Assembly (NCBI GenBank): GCA_018873225.1
Contig: JAEILZ010000009.1
Span: 2,285,501 to 2,349,500, forward strand
Origin: [Phialemoniopsis] sp. UDSM-2020
Lineage: Eukaryota > Ascomycota > Sordariomycetes > Thyridiales > Thyridiaceae
Length of the DNA: 64,000 bases
Direction: 5' to 3'
The notes below the pieces were generated by a model. That model saw nothing but the letters and a program-made list of their open reading frames with translations, was not told where the DNA came from and did not search any database. The position numbers were made by a program, and so were the translations under genes. Shown here piece after piece: positions 10,325-23,361 of this stretch (position 1 is the stretch's first letter; every line of letters starts with the position of its first letter).

Positions 10325-11428
10325 ATGGCAGCCCAGGCGGCCGCGACACGTCCGCACCTCCGCCAGGCCATCGAGCTCGCGGGCGGGCACTTCATCAACA
10401 CCGTCGAGATGGCCGTGCTCAAGACCTTTGTCGACTACAAGGTCTTTGACGCCATCCCGGACTCCGGGGAGATCCGACTCTCCGAGTTGGCCGCGCAGGT
10501 CGGCGGCGAGACGGAGCTGCTCAAGCGCTTCTCCGCCTTCCTCGTCGCGGCGGGGATCCTGGTCTCGCCGTCCGAAGGTACCGTCGCGCACACGGACAAG
10601 TCGCGCGCGTACAGGTCCGGCGAGGTCACTGCGGGGTTCATCGTGCACGTGTTCAACATGCTCCTGCGCCCCGTGGCGCAGTTGCCTGCCTTTTTCAAGG
10701 AGCATGGGCTGGCGTCGCCCAAGGATAACAAGGTGACGCCGATGGGCCTGGCGATGGGCCACCCCGATAAGGATCTGCATGGGATCCTTGATGCGGAGCC
10801 CGAGCTTGCTGTCCTGTTCAACAGCTTTCTCAAGCAGTCGTCCCGGATCTACACTCTCAAGGGCGTGTACGACTTTTCGTGGACTAAGAGCGCCGCAGAG
10901 GACAGGAGCAGCGATAGGCCCATTGTCGTGGACGTCGGCGGTAGCAGCGGCCGCGCCGTGCTGGACATACTCGGCTTCAACGACTTTATCCCTTCCTCGC
11001 GATGCGCTGTGTTTGACCTGCCGCACGTCATTGAGGACACGCGCGAGAAGTTGGACAAGGGCTTGACCGGCATGCGCCTGGTCCCGGGAAGCATGTATGA
11101 GCCCTACCCAGAGCCCGCAAGTGGCGCGCTTATTTATCAATTCCGGCGCGTGCTCAACGACTTCCCGGATGGCGACGTCCTGCGGGCCTTGACTGCTGCG
11201 CGAGAGGCGTCGGCGCCAGATACGAGACTGCTGATCGTCGAGGAACTGCTCGCGGCCGACAGGAACAAGTTCAGTGTGGCGCAGGACCTGACGCTGTTCT
11301 GCATCGGGGGCAAAAGGAGAAGTGTAGCGATGTTTGAGGAGCTGGCTGGTAAGGCCGGGTTCAAGCTAAGTGCGCAGTATCATGATCAGGTGAACAATTG
11401 TGGTGTGCTCGAGTTTGTTGTAGCATAG
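10325..11428 (+). CDS. SAM-dependent O-methyltransferase-fold protein with altered catalytic motif
   Basis: A single exon gives 367 residues. The start at 10325 has strong context (ACACCATGG). The N-terminal part (about residues 15-95) has the winged-helix dimerisation form of class II small-molecule O-methyltransferases. SAM motif I is intact (VDVGGSSGRA, about residue 200). The place that normally reads LHDW, where the His is the catalytic base, reads LNDF here, with Asn278 replacing His and Phe replacing Trp. The later DLTLFCIGGKRR region is otherwise family-like. So it binds SAM or a relative but may not methylate in the usual way. Members of this fold have been recruited as pericyclases or dehydratases (LepI in leporin biosynthesis), and that is one possibility. 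It lies between an exporter and a convergent Zn2Cys6 regulator. Confidence 0.9.
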   Translation: MAAQAAATRPHLRQAIELAGGHFINTVEMAVLKTFVDYKVFDAIPDSGEIRLSELAAQVGGETELLKRFSAFLVAAGILVSPSEGTVAHTDKSRAYRSGEVTAGFIVHVFNMLLRPVAQLPAFFKEHGLASPKDNKVTPMGLAMGHPDKDLHGILDAEPELAVLFNSFLKQSSRIYTLKGVYDFSWTKSAAEDRSSDRPIVVDVGGSSGRAVLDILGFNDFIPSSRCAVFDLPHVIEDTREKLDKGLTGMRLVPGSMYEPYPEPASGALIYQFRRVLNDFPDGDVLRALTAAREASAPDTRLLIVEELLAADRNKFSVAQDLTLFCIGGKRRSVAMFEELAGKAGFKLSAQYHDQVNNCGVLEFVVA

Positions 11429-11481
11429 ATGACTCTGTTCAATACCTGAATGTCGGATCCCTACTACAGTTTTCAAAGCCA

Positions 11482-13071
11482 TTACATGACCAGGATAGGA
11501 GCATCATCCATGATAATGTCAATCCACTTGCGGGCCTTCCTCCTGTTCCAGATCGTCTCAAGCGCCTGCAGCGCTGCGGGAATGCTGCCGAACTTCGTAT
11601 ACTGATACATGGTTTTCAAACGCTCTGTAAAGAACTCCCGGTGCTCGGGGAGATCACTCTCAGCCGCAGCTATGTAAAATGTCCATACTAGGGCATGGGC
11701 GCCTTTGCTCAACGAGTCGAGCCCCAAGACCTTGTGACGCAGCCGCTCTACAACGTCTACCGACACGGCCCGCGAGGGTGACGAGGGGTCGGCGCAATTC
11801 CTGTAGATCTCGCATGCATCACATATGGCGGACCGCATAAGCTGGAGGTTCTCATAATGCTCAGAAGTCGGCAAGACCTCCGGATAGTCCATGAATTCGA
11901 GGACGTAATTGGGTGGAGCGGCCATGATCTGTAGACCCTTATCCACGTCTGCGAGAGGGAGTCCAAACAGTTGAAACCTGCAGCAGCCTGGTCAGCTCTA
12001 TCTAAGCTGCAAGGCTCTGAGCAGCACTCACATCTTGACCTGCTGCATGAAGAAAGCCCTCACGCTTCCAGGTAGCATATACACCGACTCGGGCAAGCGC
12101 ATCAAGCAGGCAAGCATTTCCAGCAGGTACCGATAGTTGCTGGCGCCTGTGATAGTGTCGCCGACGAGGAGTACGAGAATCGTCGCCAGGGTATAGGGGT
12201 TGAAGAGTTGATGCGGCTCCATCTGCAGCGAGTCGCGTCTGAGCTTCTCTACGACGGCGCGATGGCCGGCCTCGGCGACTGGCATCATCTCCGGTGATTG
12301 CTGCGCGAGATGAAATGCGGACACCACGGATACAGCTCGCGCTAAGACTTGATCCTGACACGCGAGCGGGAGAATAATGTTTCTGTAGCCATTGCTGACC
12401 GAGTCGAGGACCACCATGACAGGCGCGACTCGTTCAGAGACTAAGACAGCAGACGTTAGAGATCTGCAAGGAAACCATATGCGATATCCAGGACTTACAA
12501 TGCTGAAAGAGTAATCTCTCTTGTGAATTTAGAATCTCCGTCGGCTCAGATGTGAGCAACAGCTGCCTCGTCGGCACAAGTGTGAGCGGCATGTCGTCGA
12601 GGTCGGTGTCAGCTCGCCTGCGCCCTGACAGGGACATTTCAGAAGCAGTCTCTGACGTCTCTGACGATACAGTCGACAGATTGTCTTCCGAACCCCGTCT
12701 CTGCTTGGGACGACGAGACTTCTTCGCTCCTTTCCTGTCATGTACCCAACGCAGGGTCTTCGCGGCCGGTGTGGTTCTCCTCTTCTCGCTGAACGCCGGT
12801 GAAGAGGGAACGACGGACTGGCCGGAAACATCGCTCAATTTGCCTTCAGCGGCGGACATGTGGCCGCTCAGACGATAGCGCGGCCCTTGTCCGGAGCAGG
12901 CGATGCCCTTTTTCTGGCACTTGAGGCATGTCGGCTCGGTCTTGTCGCAGATGAGCCTGCGCTTGCAGCACTCATAGCAGCCTTCCAGGGCAATAAAGTC
13001 AGCTCGTGCTAGCCATCAGCACATCGCATCACGGGTTAACACATACCATTGTTTCTCCTGGCAAGCGACAT
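11482..13071 (-). CDS. Zn2Cys6 transcription factor
   Basis: Four exons (introns 12982-13046, 12441-12498, 11978-12031) give 470 residues. The first exon codes for only eight residues and one base, and the zinc cluster follows at once at about residues 10-36, pattern C-YE-C-CKRRLI-C-DKTEPT-C-LK-C-QKKGIA-C. A basic, Ser-rich linker (about 70-130) leads to an alpha-helical region (SERVAPVMVVLDS and onwards) typical of short fungal regulators with the fungal_trans_2 type of domain. It ends 53 bp from the methyltransferase-fold gene, tail to tail, so their 3' UTRs probably overlap. It could regulate that gene or the amine oxidase next door; this is inference from position only. Confidence 0.9.
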
Positions 13072-13530
13072 GATTTGAGTGTCTGGCGTAGAGGCAGGCT
13101 TGACGTTTGCTATGCATGGGCTCGAGAGACAAAGGTGTGGCTCCGGCGGGTCAGTGTGATAAGTACTTAAAATCCGCGGGCTTGGCTGTGTCATGTGTAA
13201 TCCATGAGATGGTGTGGGTCAGGAAGAGGGGGTGGAGCTGGCGTGATAAGAACTACGTCAATTAGGTTAAGCCTGTAAATGGGGGCAACTAGTTGCTGGA
13301 AGGATTGTTTGCCACACTAGGTATTTCGATGTCCAGCTTGTACTTGTGGATCGTGTGCTTCTGAAAGTAGCGCCCAGACAATCTGTTCATGGGTGTCGTT
13401 GTCCTTCCAGCTGTTTGGATGCAGCATCTAGATGGTTAGAAACAGCCCGGCAGTGTCTTGATTACACCATGAGTATCAATCAGCAGAAGCCAAACTCTTT
13501 TATACAATGTTTAGACTCTAGACTACTTGA
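13072..13530. other. Promoter side of the 11.5-13.1 kb regulator
   Basis: 459 bp between the start of a minus-strand regulator and the stop of the minus-strand amine oxidase. It should contain the regulator promoter and the amine oxidase 3' UTR. Small open frames on the plus strand are antisense shadows of the amine oxidase exons. Confidence 0.55.
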
Positions 13531-16440
<2,910 letters not shown>

Positions 16441-18424
16441 ATGGGTACCACTTCCCCGCCAGTCCAGGCTGAGGGCCACCTCCAGCAGCGGCTCTCCCTG
16501 GTGACCATGATGGCCATGTCATTTGCCATCCTCAAGTCCGACCACCCATCCCCTTCTGTCTCGGGTAAGGCTAACAGCGAATGACAGCACATGGATTGCA
16601 TTGGCAGGGACCATCGGCTTCGTCCTGCCATCGGGCGGATCAGTTTCAGTCCTCTACGGCTTCCTGTTCTGCGTGCTTTGCAACCTCGCCGTTACTGCGA
16701 GCCTCGGCGAGATGGCCGCGATCTGGCCGACAGCGGGAGGCCAATATCACTTTGTGTACGCCCTGTGCACCGAGAAGTGGAAGCGTGTAATGGTAAGTTA
16801 ACATATCGGGGAGAGATTGAGTTGGGGGAACTACGGTCTAACAGTGTGTTCAGAGCTTCTGGGTTGGATGGATTAACATCGGGGGTTGGCTGACAATTGT
16901 CACCGCCCAAGGGTTCTTTGCAGGTTCGACTCAGACAACCATCATATTGTTAGACGATACTTACCAGATATATTAGCCCAGTTCATCTGCGCCGCTGCCG
17001 TTGCTGCCTCAAATGACGCGTTTGAACTGCGACAGTGGACAACCTACCTCATCTTCCTAGCTGTCCTGACCTTCGGAACTGCCATCAATATCTGGGGCAA
17101 CAGAATACTGGGTCGATGGAACGATACTGCTTGTAAGTCATACCGTCTCTGAGTGCTTATTTATTGAACAGTCTCTGACCAGGACACAGTGTACTGGTCC
17201 ATCCTTGGAGTCGTCATCATCAGCATCATTCTCCTATCGATGTCCGAGAAGACCGAGGCAAGCTTTGTCTTCACCAACTTCCAAAACGAAACAGGCTGGT
17301 CAGACGGCGTATCGTGGTTGTTGGGCCTGACGCAGTCGGCCCTGTCCTTGATCGGCTTCGATGTCGTTCTCCACATGGCCGAAGAGATGCCAAGACCTTC
17401 AACCGACATCCCTCGCGCCATGATCTACTCTATCATCATTGGCGGAACTTCGTAAGCACATCGATTCCTTTGATATTCCATTGCCTGGTTGCTAATATTT
17501 TCTAGTGGCACGGCGTTCATTCTTGTCATGCTTTTCTGCTTCGTCGACCCCGAAACCGTCCTGGCGACATCAACCGGCATGCCCATAATCGAGTTGATCC
17601 TCCAGGCCACGGGGTCCCGAGCGGCCGCAACCATTCTGGCTCTCATGCTCGCTGTATGCTTCATCAACGGCACTGTTGGTAGCATGGCTAGTGCTAGTCG
17701 GCTGGTCTGGTCGATGGCCCGAGACCATGGCATCATCAGGCACAACTTCTTTTCCCACATCCACCCGAAACTCAACGTCCCAGTCCGGACCATCATCCTC
17801 GTCTATTGCTTCAACGTAGCTTTCGGCTTGCTGTACCTTGGACCTAGCGTCGCCTTCAACGCCTATCTCGCCGCTTGCACTATCTTCCTTAACGTCTCTT
17901 ACTCGTTCCCCATCATCGTCCTGCTCATCAGGGGCAGGAAGGTGCTGAGACAGTACCAGACTGTCGAGATACCCTTCAAGCTTGGTAAATGGGGTTATGT
18001 TTTGAACTGGACAGCTGCACTTTACATTGTCATCACCTCCGTCGTAAGTCGAACCGCAACTCCACTCATACGAGTCCTCCAGCTAACCTTGGCCAGTTCT
18101 TCTGCTTCCCTCCGAGTCTTCCCGTCTCACCGGATACCATGAGTAAGACTTTGCACCCTGATTAAATCAGAACTACACTGATCAGATGTTACAGACTATG
18201 TTTCCGCAGTGATTGGAATATTCCTCGTGCTTGTTACCGTGTACTGGTTCACCTATGGTAGCACATTCAAAGGACCGGTAGGGGCATATCCTACCCGTGT
18301 GTTGTATATCGGTCGCTACTAACACGTGCTCAAATAGACATTCGATGTGATTATCGCAGAGCAAATCCTTGCTAGACCACCGACTGCGGGGGACGGGGCT
18401 GAACCAAGCAAACAAGAAGTGTAG
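16441..18424 (+). CDS. Amino-acid/choline-type permease (APC superfamily)
   Basis: Nine exons (introns 16536-16587, 16793-16853, 16924-16976, 17133-17189, 17452-17505, 18044-18096, 18143-18194, 18278-18337) keep one frame of 513 residues. The product has about 12 membrane segments. Blocks typical of the fungal choline/GABA permease group are present: FAILNTWIALAGT, LPSGG, SLGEMAAIWPTAGGQYHF, and GFDVVLHMAEEMPRPSTDIPRAM before TM8. The first donor (GTCCGA) is weak, but it is the only one I found that restores the conserved NTWIALAG block. It probably imports an amine, choline or amino acid at the plasma membrane. The adjacent divergent monoamine oxidase points to an amine substrate. Confidence 0.9.
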
Positions 18425-18752
18425 TACCGTCATGGAACCAACGCACTCATTGGGCTCATTTATGTAAAATCTATATCTTCTAGGTAGATTTATCATCTTG
18501 AGATTCGTCATGAATTTGTGCTCGCCAGTAGGCCAATCATGGAGAGCTTCCAATCAATGAGGCTGACACTCATGCACGTGCTGTGTAACAGGCTGAGGAG
18601 GCCTCCATAGAATTATCGTGTCTGCGGGGTCAGGCAGAAGTCAAAAATATTCAACTCTTGATTCATATTACGCGTCGCACCCAAGTGCGAACGTCTCTGC
18701 GTGGGGTTTTACAGGATCTCTTTGATCCTATGTCAACGGCCTTGTTGCCAAT
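18425..18752. other. Intergenic region before the HET gene
   Basis: 328 bp between two plus-strand genes. It should hold the permease 3' UTR and the HET-gene promoter. Nothing else was recognised. Confidence 0.5.
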
Positions 18753-20744
18753 ATGCGACTCATAGATTGCGGTGACGCACCCATGTCTCCTAAGTCCGCG
18801 AGATTAAAGACATTTGAAACGACACACGCGCCACCATACGCCATTCTTTCCCACACGTGGGAAAAGGGGTCCAATGGTGAAGATCGGGAAGTCACATTCG
18901 AAGAGTTCGAAGGTCATGCCCTTACGGAGGGCAATGCCCGAAGCTGGAAGAAGATACGGGCAGCCTGTCTGGAGGCCCAAAATCTAGGGCTACAATATGT
19001 CTGGATAGACAGTTGTTGCATTAAAAAGACCGACGCTGCGGAACTTTCAGAAGCAATAAACGCGATGTTTGAGTGGTACAGTCACGCCGCGTCATGCATC
19101 GTGTATTTGGCCGATCGGAGCGAGAAGGACTTGGGCTACTGTCGCTGGTTCTCAAGAGGCTGGACACTACAAGAACTGGTAGCACCTCCGAAAGTGATGT
19201 TCTACAATCGTGATTGGGAGGCTATCGCAACAAAGGTTGACAACGTGGAGTCACTCTGTCGACTCACTGGCATCGATGAGCAGCTCCTGCGAATGGAAAC
19301 ACCACAGAAAATTCGTCATCGACTATCAGAGATACCGGTTTGCCAGAAGATGTCATGGGCATCTTTGCGAGAGACTACCAAAGTCGAAGACGAGGCATAC
19401 TGCTTGCTTGGAATATTCGACATTCACATGCCTCTTCTCTACGGAGAGGGAGCGGGAGCATTCATGCGATTACAGCAGACAATTGCACAAACGACCAATG
19501 ACTTGACGATATTGGCCTGGCATTTGCCAGAGGATCAAGCACTGGAGCACAACTTTAGAAACCACATGCAATTTAACACGAGCACTCAAAGTTGTGGACC
19601 GGGTCAGCCAGGACCTAGTCGGCCGGGTATCGATGACTACCACAGTGTCTTTGCTTGCTCTCCTCGAGAGTTTGCCTCTAGCGGCGGCATTGTCAGCTCT
19701 CATTGCAATGACCAGGTTTACAATCCTGAATTCACGATCACCAACAAGGGCTTAAGGATTGCTGCAACCCTTTGGGGCCAAGGACCCCTCAAGCATCAAC
19801 TTTTTTCGCTCAACTGCGAGACCGAGCCAGCATCGTCAGACACACGTGGAAAGCCGCTCGGGATCTATGTGCGCTGGGTCGGCGGCATAGTTTACGTGCG
19901 AGCAAGATTTGACAGGCTTGGTGTCATACCCACCAAATTGCAATCCAATCTGCCTCAGGATGAGATTTGTCTTGCGCTATCTCTGACGCGCTTACACTAC
20001 ACCTCTGGTATCCTGTATAGAAAATCTATCAGACTACCTATCCTCGAGGGGAAAGTCCCCGGTATGATCATAAAGAAGGTGTCTCCAGGAGCTATGTGGC
20101 ATCAGGAGGATAGGCTCTTCCTCACATACGGACATCCGTTTCCCGTTGGTTGTGTGTCATATCGTGTGCCGAGAATCCACGATGAAGACACTGCATTCAT
20201 GGTATTCTTCGGACTTGACCACAATGGTAACCCTTGGCTTTGCCTGGCGGATCCCTTTTCCGATCTCATGTCATCAGAACACGAGCGTCGACGAGAATTC
20301 TTGATCCGAGTAGAAGGGCCTGCGAAGGCACTTCGAACGAAGCGAATCCAATTCATTCTTGACGAGGGAGCGCACAGTACTAGCTACGTCATATCCGGTG
20401 CTTTTCTACCCGACAAGTTCAACGGTGAGCTTATATACGATCTACAGCTCACTGTGGATAGCTCACAAACACCAGCTATTCCATCCAGTATTGTTCATTG
20501 GCAAAAGCCCGAGGTCAACCAAGACGTTGCATCTAGGTGGGCGGCAACCACTTCGGGAGAGACACAACAGGCTTCTAGAAAACTTGACGAAGACGTGTTA
20601 CACCTTGGATCTCCTTTACCCGACTCGGAATTGGGTCTTGAAGAGGGCCCTGACCCCCAGCTTCTGGCAGAAATGGCAGAAATGGCGCGTTATTCCAACA
20701 GTCGGACGATTGGACGGCGGCGACGGCGCGAGCCGAGAGCATGA
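18753..20744 (+). CDS. HET-domain (heterokaryon incompatibility) protein
   Basis: An intronless frame gives 663 residues. The HET domain is at the N-terminus, with its three conserved blocks YAILSHTW (about residues 29-36), YVWIDSCCIKK (82-92) and RWFSRGWTLQELVAP (131-145). The remaining 450 or so residues have no obvious WD40, ankyrin or NACHT motif, and the C-terminus is basic (GRRRRREPRA). HET proteins trigger cell death when incompatible fungal cells fuse; the domain is distantly TIR-like. The intact frame argues that the gene is functional. It sits as an island between the amine/methyltransferase block and the PKS-NRPS cluster. Confidence 0.93.
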   Translation: MRLIDCGDAPMSPKSARLKTFETTHAPPYAILSHTWEKGSNGEDREVTFEEFEGHALTEGNARSWKKIRAACLEAQNLGLQYVWIDSCCIKKTDAAELSEAINAMFEWYSHAASCIVYLADRSEKDLGYCRWFSRGWTLQELVAPPKVMFYNRDWEAIATKVDNVESLCRLTGIDEQLLRMETPQKIRHRLSEIPVCQKMSWASLRETTKVEDEAYCLLGIFDIHMPLLYGEGAGAFMRLQQTIAQTTNDLTILAWHLPEDQALEHNFRNHMQFNTSTQSCGPGQPGPSRPGIDDYHSVFACSPREFASSGGIVSSHCNDQVYNPEFTITNKGLRIAATLWGQGPLKHQLFSLNCETEPASSDTRGKPLGIYVRWVGGIVYVRARFDRLGVIPTKLQSNLPQDEICLALSLTRLHYTSGILYRKSIRLPILEGKVPGMIIKKVSPGAMWHQEDRLFLTYGHPFPVGCVSYRVPRIHDEDTAFMVFFGLDHNGNPWLCLADPFSDLMSSEHERRREFLIRVEGPAKALRTKRIQFILDEGAHSTSYVISGAFLPDKFNGELIYDLQLTVDSSQTPAIPSSIVHWQKPEVNQDVASRWAATTSGETQQASRKLDEDVLHLGSPLPDSELGLEEGPDPQLLAEMAEMARYSNSRTIGRRRRREPRA

Positions 20745-21379
20745 TTTTGAGGTGCACCACGGATATATGTCAATCACCGAAGTCCTAACATGGCTCCTTG
20801 AGAGTGAAGTCAACACACCAGCTAGCACAGTCAACTCTTAGAAGGTGCCTTTGAACGTTCGTTAATAGCACGATTACTAATTGCTATCTCCAATAAAAAA
20901 TGGAAATTGGGTGGGTTTCATTTCTACATAGAAGGATTGTTTGTGGTGTCCAACAAGACTTGTTACTGTTCGCTCTACTCGTTCAGGGCCCTTCACAGGC
21001 CGGCTTTCAAGGTGACGACGATGATATACAAAGCAGTCTAGCCAAGTTCACCGCCACGTACGACCATAGATGGTAGAAAACTCGGGATCCCGTCCGCTCT
21101 CCCATAGATAAGCTGCCAATCGCTGAACTAGTACTCAGGTCGGTGACGACTGGGGAATCCTCGGTGTTGTACGTTTTCTTTTTGGGGTTTCCATTTTATC
21201 CTTGTTTTGCCTCTTTTCAGAAAAAGATGCAATACTTGCTCGCGTCTTTTTGCGGATTCGAGGTGGTATGAATGGGGTAGTAAGAAGTTCCAGTCACTCA
21301 TAGACAACAGCCTCTGAAAGAATCTTATCTTTCAGTGAGATAAACAAGAAACCTGGAGATCCGACCTACGCTAATTGCT
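20745..21379. other. Convergent intergenic region
   Basis: 635 bp between the HET gene and the enoyl reductase gene, which converge. It marks the likely left border of the PKS-NRPS cluster. No coding or repeat feature was recognised. Confidence 0.55.
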
Positions 21380-22519
21380 CTACAAAATGTACACTAACTT
21401 TTGGCCCGATATCCTCTTGGCACGCAGATCTTCCAGCCCTTCCAATGCACCGCTCAAGCCCGTGTCCCGGATGCGTTGAGGGTGCGTACGGATCTCGCCG
21501 CGATTCAGCAGGCCCTGTAGCGTCCGGCTCCATTCCTCACAGAACCTTTTGGCGTCCGTATTAGCCTTCCGGCCATGCGGCGCGGGCCAGGCAACCTCCT
21601 CCCCGATCAGCTCCGGGCCAAGTACCCAGTCCGCCCGGACAACCGCCCGGGTTGCCGCCACAGCCTCGCTATACGGCTCGAGCGAGACGTACCGCCCGCC
21701 CGTACGGGCCAGCGCTGCGTAGCACAGGCGCGTCGTCTCGGGAGTCGTGATGCAGTCAAGCGCCAGGCGAAGTGCGCCCCGCGTGTGCGCACGGATGTCG
21801 GCCGCGCAGGTCGGCGATGTATGGTTGAAGACGGCGTCGGCGCCGTATGACTTGGCTAGGTCGAAGTTGCGCGGCGAGCACGTCGCTACCACGTCGTAGC
21901 CCGCCAGCTTCAGCAGCTGGATCGCGCATGTACCTGTCGAGCTGGAGCCGCCGCTCACGAGCACCGTGCGCTTGGTGCCGTTTGTCGTGTCAACAGGCAC
22001 CTTGGGACCGCCTGGAGCTGGGGTGGGTTGAGAAACGCGACTGTTGAGCGGCTCGAGTTTCGGGCCCGGGATCAGGCCCAGGGCGTGAAAGAGTGCCCAC
22101 GGGACGGTGTACCAGGCGTTCCCGAGGCCGGCGGCTTGTGCAAAGGTCCAGTCGTCGCGCATCTTGAGGATGACGTGCCCTGGCGCGACGGTGTGCTCAG
22201 CGAAAGCTCCGACGCTAGGTCGAGACGGATTCATTCCCATAATTGTGCCGCTAACTCGGTCGCCTTCATGGATATTCCACTCTGAAGCGGCGACCGGTCC
22301 GACAGCGGTGACAATACCGGCGAACTCGCACCCCAGGATTGCGCCTGGTGTGTGGTAGGGGCCGATCATTTTGGTGTCTACCGGGTTCAGTGAGACGGCC
22401 TTGACATCCACGGCAATCTGGTCGTCTTCAAGCGGTTCCGGCGGAAGCGGTGCCGACGGGGATAGTACGGCGTCATTGTTTGGGCCGCCCACCAGGGCTG
22501 ACTGGGTTTTGATGGCCAT
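21380..22519 (-). CDS. Trans-acting enoyl reductase of the PKS-NRPS cluster (LovC type)
   Basis: An intronless frame gives 379 residues, the usual size of stand-alone enoyl reductases that serve fungal PKSs (LovC, ApdC, TenC, CcsC, MycC). It is a zinc-free medium-chain dehydrogenase: a GroES-like half with SLNPVDTKMIGPY and GCEFAGIV, then the NADPH motif VSGGSSSTGTCAIQLLKLAGYDVVAT (starting about residue 187) and the SYGADAVFNHTSP block typical of this subfamily. It should reduce selected enoyl intermediates on the PKS, whose own ER region is degenerate. Active partner and programming role are inferred from the family. It is the leftmost core gene; a TCG-N8-CGA element lies 223 bp upstream. 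Confidence 0.93.
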   Translation of the reverse strand: MAIKTQSALVGGPNNDAVLSPSAPLPPEPLEDDQIAVDVKAVSLNPVDTKMIGPYHTPGAILGCEFAGIVTAVGPVAASEWNIHEGDRVSGTIMGMNPSRPSVGAFAEHTVAPGHVILKMRDDWTFAQAAGLGNAWYTVPWALFHALGLIPGPKLEPLNSRVSQPTPAPGGPKVPVDTTNGTKRTVLVSGGSSSTGTCAIQLLKLAGYDVVATCSPRNFDLAKSYGADAVFNHTSPTCAADIRAHTRGALRLALDCITTPETTRLCYAALARTGGRYVSLEPYSEAVAATRAVVRADWVLGPELIGEEVAWPAPHGRKANTDAKRFCEEWSRTLQGLLNRGEIRTHPQRIRDTGLSGALEGLEDLRAKRISGQKLVYIL

Positions 22520-23361
22520 GCTGATTAGCTCTAATGCTCTATGGGATCCCTCATCATGACCAGTTGCTGCTTTTGATCAAGCGCTCTGAGCTCATATAGA
22601 CCCCAGTGCCATGGTGTGACGGCGATATTTGCATGCTCCTTTATGCAAGTCATCGCTGATCTTACTGCAGGCACTGGCCGAAAAGTTCCGAACTTCGCCG
22701 GCTCATCCGGGATGGATCTGGCCTTTGTCACCGTGAAGCCATCGAGCAAGATCGAATTGTTTGTTTACGATAATATGATGAGAAAAAAAGCCCTTTTTGA
22801 TCACGAAGTGTCTCGGACTATCTCTCTAGTCACCTCGATCAGGTCATGTAGTGATGCGAGGTCGCTCATCCAGCCACGTTGGCTGTAAGTAGATCTAGCA
22901 TATGTATGCCGCGCGTCTAGAATGTATTCTTGTGATGTTGGAAGGCCGGACACGTCATCTTGAAGTGTCGCATGTCACAGATAGATCGAGTGACATGTAG
23001 TTGCAGCAGTTTGGTGCGCACTAGTGGAGCTGTTTTCCCAAGGAAATTTCTCACTGTGAGAAACTAGACCCGACCGGAGCGACGTACAATTTCTTGGGGG
23101 AGCACTGTTGAAGTATTCTCCGCGGGTCATGTGCGGCATTCTGCCATGCAAGGAATCTATAGCCGCCGATATCTATCCGGCCCGAAGACAATACAACCGT
23201 TTGAGCGAAACCATGAGTAGAAAAGAAGGAGATATGCCCCCGCCTTGTTTCTTGTGCGGTCCTGTGATGTTACCCCTGGGTTTTGCACGGGAATGCGTGT
23301 GCGCCGGCAGTGCTCGTGATACCTATCCGTCTATTTACTGCTGCCGCTTTCCCTTCCAATG
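22520..23361. promoter_or_regulatory. Promoter region of the enoyl reductase gene
   Basis: 842 bp between the enoyl reductase start and the end of the AflR-like regulator, both on the minus strand. It should hold the reductase promoter and the regulator 3' UTR. A TCG-N8-CGA inverted element at 22742-22755 is listed separately. Confidence 0.5.
22742..22755. promoter_or_regulatory. Candidate regulator site TCG-N8-CGA upstream of the enoyl reductase
   Basis: The 14-bp element reads TCGAGCAAGATCGA, with TCG and CGA half-sites eight bases apart, 223 bp upstream of the enoyl reductase start. The same half-sites and spacing occur upstream of the PKS-NRPS. AflR binds TCG-N5-CGA-type palindromes, so a site with related half-sites is plausible for the AflR-like regulator here. 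Chance occurrence is quite possible. Confidence 0.3.

Noticed and set aside
10271..11140. 289-codon minus-strand open frame
   Set aside because: Antisense of the methyltransferase-fold gene, with no recognisable motif.
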